Positions 54,669 to 62,147 of a DNA stretch of 64,000 nt are shown piece by piece (the stretch's first letter is position 1; every line of letters starts with the position of its first letter). The notes beneath the pieces were generated by a model, which saw nothing but the letters and a program-made list of their open reading frames with translations, was not told the DNA's origin and made no database searches. Origin of the DNA: Methylobacterium fujisawaense (GTDB taxonomy: Bacteria; Pseudomonadota; Alphaproteobacteria; Rhizobiales; Beijerinckiaceae); assembly GCF_014138435.1 (NCBI RefSeq), contig NZ_JACJIM010000009.1, positions 158,345-222,344 on the forward strand, in the 5' to 3' direction. The position numbers and the translations under genes were made by a program.

Positions 54669-55387
54669 AGCGCCGCTCCTCCATCGATCCGGAGGATTTC
54701 ACCGGTCACGTGCCGTGCCTGCGGCGACATGAGGAAGGCGATGGCGTCGACAACCGACGTCACCGTGGCCGTTCCCGACGGACTGCGCTTCTCCAGGGCT
54801 TCTTTGAACCCCTCTCCATAGAGCCGGGCATGCGCCTGCGTCATTTCCGTATCGAGCCAGCCCGGCGCAACCCCGACGGCTCGCCTGGGGGCAAGCTCTC
54901 GCGCTATGCCCCGGATCAATGCGTCCAGCCCGGCCTTCGAAGCGGCGTATGGGACGATCGCGGGCTCCGGGCGTTGCGCGGCCACCGAGGAGACGGCGCA
55001 GAATACGGCGTCGCGCGTCGAGATCCGGGCGTTGCCGAAGGCGGCGGCGAACAGGGTCGGGGCCACGAGGTTCGTCTTGTAGAGCCGTTCGACCTCTTCG
55101 ACGGTCAGGCTGCGCATCGGCTTGATGATCTGCATGCCCGCACAATAGACGAGCCCGGTCAGCAGGCCCCGCTCGGCGACCGCAGCCTGCAGCAATCCGC
55201 CGATCGCGCCGAGATCCGTCACGTCGGCGGCGACCGTGGCGATCCCGGCAGCCGCGAGTTCGACCAAGCGGTCGGTCCGACGGGCGAGGGCCGTAACGGA
55301 GCCCTGCGCGGCGAACCGCTCCGCGACCGCCCGGCCGATGCCGCTGCTCGCTCCGACGACGAGGATGTGTCCCGCGGCCTCTGCCAT
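54665..55387 (-). CDS. SDR family 3-ketoacyl-ACP reductase-like enzyme
   Basis: The 240-residue classical short-chain dehydrogenase has ILVVGASSGIGRAVAERFA near residue 8, VYCAGMQIIKPM near 80 (NAG equivalent), and VSSVAAQRPEPAIVPYAASKAGLDAL near 130 with the Ser-Tyr-Lys triad (YAASK). GEILRIDGGAAL is at the C-terminus. Within an operon with KAS III-like and ACP genes it most likely reduces a beta-ketoacyl-ACP to the 3-hydroxyacyl form with NADPH. It overlaps the NeuD gene by 4 nt. Confidence 0.9.
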   Translation of the reverse strand: MAEAAGHILVVGASSGIGRAVAERFAAQGSVTALARRTDRLVELAAAGIATVAADVTDLGAIGGLLQAAVAERGLLTGLVYCAGMQIIKPMRSLTVEEVERLYKTNLVAPTLFAAAFGNARISTRDAVFCAVSSVAAQRPEPAIVPYAASKAGLDALIRGIARELAPRRAVGVAPGWLDTEMTQAHARLYGEGFKEALEKRSPSGTATVTSVVDAIAFLMSPQARHVTGEILRIDGGAAL

Positions 55388-55397
55388 GCTTACCGCC

Positions 55398-55625
55398 TCA
55401 GGCTTGCAGCTTCGTACCGGCGATGCTGAGGAGATCGTCGGTGGTGGCTGCCTCTGCGATACGCGACGGCTCGACCTCGAGACCCAACGTGTCGAATAGC
55501 GCCATGATGTTGAGGATGCCGAGGGAATCGAAGGTCTCGATCTCGCCGAGCTTCTGGCCGCGCGCGAGCGGCCCCGGTTGATCCAGGATCGCGCCGAGCT
55601 CATCCAGGAACCCAGCCTCGGTCAT
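55398..55625 (-). CDS. Acyl carrier protein
   Basis: The 75-residue protein has an ACP fold, with the phosphopantetheine serine in ETFDSLGILNIMALFDTLG near residue 33. Length and acidic helices are typical. The ATG overlaps the KAS III-like stop by one base (TGATG). It carries an acyl chain as a thioester for neighbouring enzymes. It is distinct from the fatty-acid AcpP and is the second ACP of the operon. Confidence 0.88.
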   Translation of the reverse strand: MTEAGFLDELGAILDQPGPLARGQKLGEIETFDSLGILNIMALFDTLGLEVEPSRIAEAATTDDLLSIAGTKLQA

Positions 55626-56662
55626 CACGTGGTCTCCTCAAACTTCAGGACAGGCGGCGCGTAGATCCGGTCAGTTTCGATCACGCACGCACCCCAGCTC
55701 AGGCCCACGCCGAACCCGGCCAGCACCGCGCGCAGCGGCCGGTGCGAAAAATCCTCCGCCAGGAAGCCCGAGATCGTGCCCGGGATCGAGGCTGAGTTCT
55801 GGTTCCCGTAGACGGATTGCGTCCCCGAGGGAAGCTTGCCGTCGTCGAGGCCCAGGCGCCGTTGCAGGTTCTTCAGGATGTACTTGTTCGGCTGGTGCAG
55901 AACGTAGAAATCCGGCTCTTCCGGCCCCATGCCGGCGGCCGCCAGGATATCGGTAATCAGCGGCGGGACGCGCTTGAGCGTAAAATTGAAGACCTGTGCC
56001 CCGTCCATGTGCATGGAAGCGGGCTTGTCCCGGTCCTCGGCATCCGCGCGCAGGCCGCTGTGCGGGATGAACAAGGCCTTCTCGCCCGACCCGTCGCTGT
56101 GGAGCTGGAACACGCTGTCGGTGTCGCGCCGCTCGACCAGGACGGCGGCGCCTGCATCGCCCATGATAGGAGTGATGGCCCGGTCGTCCGCAGCGACCAT
56201 GCGGCTTGCCACGTCACCGACGCAGAGAAGGACGCGGCTCAGTCCCGACTCGACGAGGCTATAGGCGACCGAGAGACCGTACACGAAGCCACTGCAGCCC
56301 AGCCGCATGTCGAAACAGAGCGTGTCGGTGCGCAGGCCGAGCCGGTGCTGAAGGCTGATTGCCGTTGACGGCGAACTGTAGTCGGGCGTCTGCGTGACCA
56401 GGATCAGCCCGTCGAGATCCTCCGGCCGCAGACTGAGGCCGCCGAGAAGCGTGCGGGCGGAGTGCAAGCAGAGATCGGCCGTCGTCGTGTCGTCGCGCAC
56501 GACCACGTGTCGCGTGGTGAAGCCCATCGCGCGCTTGAGCCGCTCGGCCTCCTCGGGCGACATGCCGAGACTGGCCGCCTCCGCGTCGAAAGCGAGGGCC
56601 CGGCCGCCGACCGTGGTGACGAGGCCGCTGAGGCCTGCGTGCCGGAACCGCAGCTCAGCCAC
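55625..56662 (-). CDS. Beta-ketoacyl-ACP synthase III-like enzyme
   Basis: The 345-residue thiolase-fold enzyme has the FabH catalytic set: Cys in FDMRLGCSGFVYGLSVAYSL near 122, His in YVLHQPNKYILKNLQ near 257 and Asn in VYGNQNSASIPGTI near 287. GDAGAAVLVERR near 166 is another family block. KAS III enzymes condense acyl-CoA with malonyl-ACP or transfer acyl groups. The GTG at 56662 overlaps the upstream ACP by 8 nt. Flanked by two ACPs, it likely starts or extends a short acyl chain that is not for membrane lipids. Confidence 0.9.
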   Translation of the reverse strand: MAELRFRHAGLSGLVTTVGGRALAFDAEAASLGMSPEEAERLKRAMGFTTRHVVVRDDTTTADLCLHSARTLLGGLSLRPEDLDGLILVTQTPDYSSPSTAISLQHRLGLRTDTLCFDMRLGCSGFVYGLSVAYSLVESGLSRVLLCVGDVASRMVAADDRAITPIMGDAGAAVLVERRDTDSVFQLHSDGSGEKALFIPHSGLRADAEDRDKPASMHMDGAQVFNFTLKRVPPLITDILAAAGMGPEEPDFYVLHQPNKYILKNLQRRLGLDDGKLPSGTQSVYGNQNSASIPGTISGFLAEDFSHRPLRAVLAGFGVGLSWGACVIETDRIYAPPVLKFEETT

Positions 56663-56966
56663 GGGCCACCGCGGCCGCGACGTAATCGAACCAATTCTGG
56701 AGCCGGCGCAGGGGCGAGCGTGTGCTGTCGAGGATGCTCTCGTCGGCCAGCGGCACGTAACGGCCCGCAACGGTCTCGATCTCGGACTCGGTCTCCAGCA
56801 GCAGTTCCACCACCGCGAAAGAATCGATCTTGTCGAACAGGTCGTCCTCCGGACCGAGCGCAGCGAGTTCCGGGCGCCCCCATGTCTCGACGAGGCGGTC
56901 CAGCGTGGCTCGGGCCGCGGCGGCGGCGCCCTCAGTCGGCGATGATGTGGATGTAGGCGGTGTCAT
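56655..56966 (-). CDS. Acyl carrier protein-like protein
   Basis: The 103-residue protein resembles an ACP, with DLFDKIDSFAVVELLLETESE near residue 42, where the Ser of IDSF is the expected phosphopantetheine site, and acidic helices on both sides. It is 25 residues longer than a typical ACP, with an Ala-rich N-terminus and a basic C-terminal tail (SPLRRLQNWFDYVAAAV). Its start lies inside the FkbH gene (35-nt overlap). FkbH-type proteins load a glyceryl group onto a partner ACP; this is the obvious partner. Confidence 0.82.
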   Translation of the reverse strand: MTPPTSTSSPTEGAAAAARATLDRLVETWGRPELAALGPEDDLFDKIDSFAVVELLLETESEIETVAGRYVPLADESILDSTRSPLRRLQNWFDYVAAAVARG

Positions 56967-58539
56967 CCGGTCCTCGGGTCAATCGATAGTCCTTGCCCTC
57001 GGGGCCAGAGCCGATGAGCGCGAACCCGTTCTCGTCCAGGAAAGTCTCGACCATGCGGTTTTTGGCGCTCGGGCGGTAATGGGCCCGTAGCGCCGGGTTG
57101 GCCTCTGCGCCGCAGACGTAGCGCAGAACTTGGCTCTCAATGCGGCGTCCGAGAGCCCGGCAGCTCATCAGGAACGTCTCGAGTTCGCCGCCCCGGACGA
57201 TGGCGACCCCGACGATGCCCATGTCGCCGAACCGGTCGACCACCCGGGCCGCGTAGACGCCGCCCTCCCGCATGGCGGTGGCGACCTCGTCCTCGGTGTA
57301 GCGCCGGGTCGTCAGGTTGAACTGGTTGGTCTTGTTGATCAGCTGCGTGACCCGCCGCAGGGAGCCCGGGTTGTTGCGGGCGACATGAACCCGGATCTCG
57401 AGGGAGGCGAGGTAGTCGTCCATCGAGGCGGCCGAGCGCTGCAGCTCCTGCCGCTGCGCCTCGCCGCGGTACTGCTCCGTCTTGGCCAGATCCTCGGCGG
57501 TGACGTTCCGGGCGCGCAAGGAAGCGATGCCGTCGAGCAGGGTGAGCGCCTGCTCGGGACGCGTCCGGTCGAACAGGTGGCACTCGACCCCGGGGAGCCG
57601 GGCGCGGACCTCCTCGATCTCGAAGGGGTTGTCGTCGAGGAAGACGAAGCTGTCGAGGCCGAGGTTCAGCGTCGCCGCGAGGTCGCGGATGTTCTCGCTC
57701 TTCTCCGACCAGTTGCTGCGGTAGGCCACGAAATCGTCGAGCCGCAGCGGCATCGCGCGCTGGGCGAAGACCGCGCGGAAATCCTCCTCGTTGTTCTTCG
57801 TCACCGCGCAGAGCAGGATCCCGAGGCCCTTCAGGCGCAGGAGCTGGCGCTGGAGCTGGGTGTGGACGATCCCCGGATAGTCGCTGTCGACCTCCAAGTT
57901 CTCCACCCCGTCCTCGCCGACGACGCCGCCCCAGAGGGTGTTGTCGGCGTCGACCACCACCACCTTGCGCCGCGCCCGCAGCCGCGCCGCGACGGCGTCG
58001 GCGTAGCGCGCGTTGAGCGCGTCCACGGCGGCCGGGGCGTAGGGCATCTGGTACATGTACCGGTTGCGCTCGCGGAAGGCGTTGGCGAAGCCGAGCAGCG
58101 CCAGGGCGCCGGCGGCGTCGACGACGCTGACCCGCTCCTGAGCCCGGGCGAGGTCGAACAGCACCGCGTTCACCCGCGCCAGGGCATCAAGCTGGTCGTG
58201 GAGGTCGCTCTCGACGGAGGAGAATGGCACGAACGGCACGGTGTTGAGGATGATCGTCCCCGGCGCCCGGGCGAGCCGCGCCGAGACCAGCTCGGCGAGG
58301 CCGCGCGCGCGGGCGACGGCCGCCTCGTCCGGGGCGACGTCGAAGAACCAGCGGTGGTCGAGATGCACGATCAGGACGTCGGCGGCGGCGGGACCCGCCA
58401 GCACCTGCTCGATCTGTCCGATGGGGAGATGCTCGCAGGAGACCGTGGCGAGATCCGCAAGGCGGCCCGCCATCTTCCCGAACGGGTTGGTGACGACGTT
58501 TCCGACGAAGCCGATCGACAGGGCGCGAGCCGTGGTCAT
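56932..58539 (-). CDS. FkbH-like HAD-superfamily glyceryl transferase
   Basis: The 535-residue protein has an N-terminal SGNH-like part (1-190), a HAD IIIC domain with VVVDADNTLWGGVVGEDG near residue 198 (DxDxT site) and ILLCAVTKNNEEDF near 248, SFVFLDDNPFEIEEV near 293, and a C-terminal GNAT-like part with INKTNQFNLTTRRYT near 405. FkbH proteins dephosphorylate 1,3-bisphosphoglycerate and load the glyceryl unit on an ACP. MTTARAL at 58539 is the start used. It leads a minus-strand operon of six overlapping genes, divergent from a MaoC-ketoreductase fusion. Confidence 0.92.
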   Translation of the reverse strand: MTTARALSIGFVGNVVTNPFGKMAGRLADLATVSCEHLPIGQIEQVLAGPAAADVLIVHLDHRWFFDVAPDEAAVARARGLAELVSARLARAPGTIILNTVPFVPFSSVESDLHDQLDALARVNAVLFDLARAQERVSVVDAAGALALLGFANAFRERNRYMYQMPYAPAAVDALNARYADAVAARLRARRKVVVVDADNTLWGGVVGEDGVENLEVDSDYPGIVHTQLQRQLLRLKGLGILLCAVTKNNEEDFRAVFAQRAMPLRLDDFVAYRSNWSEKSENIRDLAATLNLGLDSFVFLDDNPFEIEEVRARLPGVECHLFDRTRPEQALTLLDGIASLRARNVTAEDLAKTEQYRGEAQRQELQRSAASMDDYLASLEIRVHVARNNPGSLRRVTQLINKTNQFNLTTRRYTEDEVATAMREGGVYAARVVDRFGDMGIVGVAIVRGGELETFLMSCRALGRRIESQVLRYVCGAEANPALRAHYRPSAKNRMVETFLDENGFALIGSGPEGKDYRLTRGPDDTAYIHIIAD

Positions 58540-58718
58540 CCTCGATACCGGTCCCTGCGACATCCTGCGGATGCCTGCCCTCCGGCGATCGACCGGCCCC
58601 TTACCGTGCGTGCGAGCGCCGCCCTCTTGCGAGATCGCGTGTCATAAAGCAAGGGGCCGGGCACCCGGCGGCCGGCCAGCCCGGCCGGGGCGGGGACCGG
58701 CCGAGGAGGAGCTGCGCG

Positions 58719-60146
58719 ATGAACGGATCCGGTTCGGACGACGCCGCCGCGACGCGGATCTGGACCGAGGCGCACCAGGCCGCCTTCGCGCGGGCCACGG
58801 GGGACGTGAACCCGATGCACATGGATGCGCGGATGGCTCGGCGGACGCTCGCCGGCGAGCGGGCCGTCCACGGCGTCCACGCCGCCCTCTGGGCCCTCGA
58901 TGCCTGCGCCGACGCCCATCCCCTCGACCGGCTGGCGACACTGCAGATGCGGTTCGAGCGGTTCGTGCTGGTCGGGGATTGCACCGTGCTGACGGTCCAC
59001 GCGGCGGACGCGGGGCAGCTGCGCCTGTCCCTCGCGGTGGACGGCGTCCGCACCCTGACGATCCAGGCGACCTTCGCGGCGGACAAAGCCCCGGCCCAGC
59101 CGGTCGAGACGGCGCCCACCGCGATCCCCGCGGAGCCGATCGCCCGCGATCCGGCGGCCCTGACGGGGCTCGCCGGAGCCTTCACGCTGCCGGACCCGGC
59201 GGTGATCGCCGCGCTGGCGCCGCGCCTCGCCCGCGCCCTCGGTCCCGGCCGGGTCGCCGCCCTGGGCGGACTCTCGACGCTCGTCGGCATGTTCGTGCCC
59301 GGCCTCCACTCGATCCTCTCGAAGATCGACGTGACCGTCACCGACGGGGATGCCGGCTCGAGCCTCGGCTACGCGGTGAAGCGGTTCCAGCCGATGCTGC
59401 AATCGGTGACGCTGGACGCCGCCGGCCCCGGCCTCATGGCCCGGGTCGAGGGCTTCGTCCGCCCGCGGCCGGTGGAGCAGGAGAGCCTGCAGGACCTCGC
59501 GGCCCTGGTGGAGCCGGGCGCCTTCGCCAACGTGTCCGCGCTGATCGTCGGCGGGTCGCGGGGCCTCGGCGCGGCGACCGCCAAGCTGATCGCCGCAGGC
59601 GGCGGGACGGTGTGCATCACCTACGCGTCCGGCGCCGACGAGGCGGAGGCCGTCGCCCGGGAGATCCGCGACGCGGGTGGGCGCTGCCAGGTCCTCCGCT
59701 ACGACGCCGCCGAACCCGCCGCCGCGCAGCTCGCGGCGCTGACGATGCGCCCGTCGCAGCTCTACCATTTCGCGACGCCCCGCATCTTCCGCCAGAAGCG
59801 GGCGCCCTTCGAGCCGGCCTGCCTGGACACGATGATGCGCGTCTACAATGCCGCGTTCTACGAGCTGAGCCAGTTCTGCCTCGACCGCAGCGACGCCGTG
59901 GCGGCCTTCTACCCGTCGACCACCGCCATCGACGAGGCGCCTCGCGACACCCTGGAATACGTCATGGCCAAGATCGCGGGCGAGACCCTCGCCGCGACTC
60001 TGGGGCGGACGCTCCCGAAGCTGCGGACCGTGATCGAGCGGCTGCCCCGGGTGAAGACCGATCAGACGGCCACGATCTTCCCCGTGCCGGCCGCCGCCCC
60101 GAGCGCGCTGATGCTGCCGATCATCCGGCGCATGGCGTCGGCCTGA
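58719..60146 (+). CDS. MaoC-like dehydratase fused to an SDR ketoreductase
   Basis: The 475-residue protein joins two fatty-acid-type domains. Residues 10-125 are a hot-dog MaoC fold with the hydratase motif FARATGDVNPMHMDARMA near 25. Residues 265-475 are an SDR, with ALIVGGSRGLGAATAKLIAAGG near 272 and YVMAKIAGETLAATLG (YxxxK) near 409. Between them (130-260) is a second, less clear hot-dog-like part. The SDR lacks an obvious NAG motif. A GAGGAGGAG ribosome-binding site marks the ATG. It is divergent from the FkbH operon and likely supplies reduction or dehydration of its ACP-bound acyl group. Confidence 0.85.
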   Translation: MNGSGSDDAAATRIWTEAHQAAFARATGDVNPMHMDARMARRTLAGERAVHGVHAALWALDACADAHPLDRLATLQMRFERFVLVGDCTVLTVHAADAGQLRLSLAVDGVRTLTIQATFAADKAPAQPVETAPTAIPAEPIARDPAALTGLAGAFTLPDPAVIAALAPRLARALGPGRVAALGGLSTLVGMFVPGLHSILSKIDVTVTDGDAGSSLGYAVKRFQPMLQSVTLDAAGPGLMARVEGFVRPRPVEQESLQDLAALVEPGAFANVSALIVGGSRGLGAATAKLIAAGGGTVCITYASGADEAEAVAREIRDAGGRCQVLRYDAAEPAAAQLAALTMRPSQLYHFATPRIFRQKRAPFEPACLDTMMRVYNAAFYELSQFCLDRSDAVAAFYPSTTAIDEAPRDTLEYVMAKIAGETLAATLGRTLPKLRTVIERLPRVKTDQTATIFPVPAAAPSALMLPIIRRMASA

Positions 60147-60343
60147 CCCGAAGGACCGGGGCGCGGAATCGACGGGCCGGACGGGGCCGTCACAGGACTG
60201 TCGATCAATTCAAGCGCCCCCCTGCACCGACACGAGCGCAGGACGGTGAGCCCGGCCAGCGCGACATCTCCGCGCGCGGCGCCGCTGTCTTGTTTCGCTC
60301 CGCCCGCCAAAGGCGGCACCGTCGCCCTCGCCGGACGCCCGGC

Positions 60344-60868
60344 TCACTCGGCGGCGTCGTGTTGGACCTCCGCATCCGAGTCCGGGTCGGCCTCGTCCTC
60401 GGCGTCAGCCTCACCGTCCTCGGACTCCACGGGCGCGGCGGCCGTGAAGAAGTCGCCGTTCCGGATCGCCTCGCCGCCGGTCACCAGCATGCTGAGATAG
60501 GTGTTGAGGGTATTCGGCGCGACGTCGGGCAGCCGCTCGGCGATCTCGACATGCGACAGGCCCTGCGGGCCGGCCGAGCCGAGCAGCGCCTTCAGCCGTC
60601 CCTTGGCCGAGTTCGCCCGGGGACCGCGGGCGCCGCGCCGTCCGCCGGAGGCGGGCGCGGCGCGTTCGGCCGCGGAGGCCCGCGGACCTTCGGGCGCGTG
60701 GAGACCGGAGGCGTCCAGCGGGATCCCTTCGACGATCGAGGTCAGCGCCGCCTCGGCCGCCCGGAGCTTGGTCAGCTCGGCTCCGATCCGGTCGTAGTCG
60801 CTCTGCAACGCGGCCCTGCGCGCCCTCACGTCGACCAGGGCCTTCGTCAGGGTGTTGTCCTCAGCCAC
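60344..60868 (-). CDS. Coiled-coil / winged-helix protein with acidic tail
   Basis: The 174-residue protein starts with a helical coiled coil (LVDVRARRAALQSDYDRIGA, residues 10-45), then a Gly/Arg/Ala linker, a winged-helix-like part (AKGRLKALLGSAGPQGLSHV then LPDVAPNTLNTYLSMLVTGG, residues 88-140) and a very acidic C-terminus. The middle domain resembles DNA-binding modules in which a low-specificity helix reads a target, so a regulatory role is plausible. No family name can be given. The gene is alone on its strand. Confidence 0.75.
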   Translation of the reverse strand: MAEDNTLTKALVDVRARRAALQSDYDRIGAELTKLRAAEAALTSIVEGIPLDASGLHAPEGPRASAAERAAPASGGRRGARGPRANSAKGRLKALLGSAGPQGLSHVEIAERLPDVAPNTLNTYLSMLVTGGEAIRNGDFFTAAAPVESEDGEADAEDEADPDSDAEVQHDAAE

Positions 60869-61219
60869 CGGACGGCCTCATCCCATGATTTCGCTGGGTG
60901 ACGGCATACGTCATAGGACTATTGCGGCGTCAACAGGCGCGCGGAGGCTCGCCGGCCGGGCCCGGTGACGGCCCGCGATCGGCAGCGCGAGTTGTGAGGA
61001 CGACGCCCGATGGCTTAGAGACATCTTCGAACGCCTCTGCCGGCTTGGAGTCATCGGCGCAATTGCCGAATCTCGACGGATTCCGAATTCGGCACGCCGA
61101 TACCGTAATCGTCACGTCAGAAGGCGAACGTTCTTCCACGGGTTCGATGTGCGGCCGTCCGCTCCGGGACGTCGGCCGCGTCGCGCCCAGGGGCATTCAT
61201 AGATCCCGCAGAGCAAATT
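60869..61219. other. Intergenic region between divergent genes
   Basis: No gene, terminator or clear promoter pair is seen. The right part is AT-richer (GAGCAAATTATGTCTTTG) and precedes the acyltransferase start. A weak GCAGAGC element may serve as its ribosome-binding site. Promoters for both divergent genes must lie here. Confidence 0.4.
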
Positions 61220-61822
61220 ATGTCTTTGAATATTTTCGACAAAGGGGAGAATAATGTCATCGACATCGATTCGCGGGATCAGCACAGCCAAGCCGGAAAG
61301 ATCTACATCAACGGCGACAACAACTACATCCGCATAGGCAGAGGCTGCGTGTCCGACAAGGACATGCACATCGTCATCGAGTCCAACTGCCGGTTCGATG
61401 TCGGCGAGCACGTCCGGCTCTCGATGGCCAACATCTATGTCGGCCCCAGCTCGATCCTGCGCATCGGCGACAGGACCGGCTTCACCGGTCTGGTCCATCT
61501 CAATCCCGTCGAGGCGAAGGCGATCGAGATCGGGACGGATTGCTCCATTGCGTCCGGCGTCTGGATGACGACGAGCGATTTTCACTCGATCGTCACCCGG
61601 GATACCGGGCAGCGGCTGAATCCGGCCAAGCCCGTTCGCGTCGGCAATCACGTCTGGATCGCCAATCACGCCACGCTCCTCAAAGGCTCCGTGGTCGGCG
61701 ACAACGCCATCATCGGCGCACACGCTGTCGTCACCGGAACCGTGCCGCCCCATTGCGTGGCCGCCGGCAATCCCGCACGCATCGTGCGGGAGGACGTGAC
61801 GTGGCGTCCGGACCTGATCTGA
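61220..61822 (+). CDS. Hexapeptide-repeat acyltransferase
   Basis: The 200-residue protein is a left-handed beta-helix acyltransferase of the WbbJ/maltose-acetyltransferase type. IGRGCVSDKDMHIVIESN opens near residue 40, the catalytic-His region TTSDFHSIVTRDTGQRLNP is near 118, followed by VRVGNHVWIANHATLLKGSVVGDNAIIGAHAVVTG near 139 and the terminal VAAGNPARIVREDV. These enzymes acetylate sugar hydroxyls using acetyl-CoA. The N-terminus (DKGENNVIDID, INGDNNYIRIG) is richer in Asn/Asp than its neighbours and the gene is less GC-rich. It probably O-acetylates a glycan unit. Confidence 0.88.
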   Translation: MSLNIFDKGENNVIDIDSRDQHSQAGKIYINGDNNYIRIGRGCVSDKDMHIVIESNCRFDVGEHVRLSMANIYVGPSSILRIGDRTGFTGLVHLNPVEAKAIEIGTDCSIASGVWMTTSDFHSIVTRDTGQRLNPAKPVRVGNHVWIANHATLLKGSVVGDNAIIGAHAVVTGTVPPHCVAAGNPARIVREDVTWRPDLI

Positions 61823-62147
61823 CCGCACCCGCGATGAGGCAGGCGAGGGCGGACGGCTCCGGGCCTCGGATCGGTCCTGCGGAGCACCGTCGGAGCCCCG
61901 TTGTTTACCCGGTGCGCGTGTTCCGTTAGGGCGATGAACCGCCGACACGGCGTCTCGTCCGACGCGCCGGCACGCCTTCGATCAAGCCCACAATCGGCCC
62001 GCGCGAACACATGCTCCTCCGAGCCTCAGGTCTCGTCTCAAGCGCCGCCGGGCCGAAGCCCGCCTCGGGGCTGGTGGCCTGCACCGCCTCCGACGCCGCG
62101 GATCGCGGACCGGCGCGCGCGGCGCGCGGCGCAGCGCGAGCGGTGCG
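61823..62147 (+). other. Intergenic region before the partial glycosyltransferase
   Basis: No gene is recognised. Possible starts within it are out of frame with the downstream gene. No terminator with a T-run follows the acyltransferase. Confidence 0.4.

Noticed and set aside
61772..61790. CCCGCAC / GTGCGGG hairpin
   Set aside because: It lies inside the acyltransferase coding sequence and has no following T-run, so it is not called a terminator.
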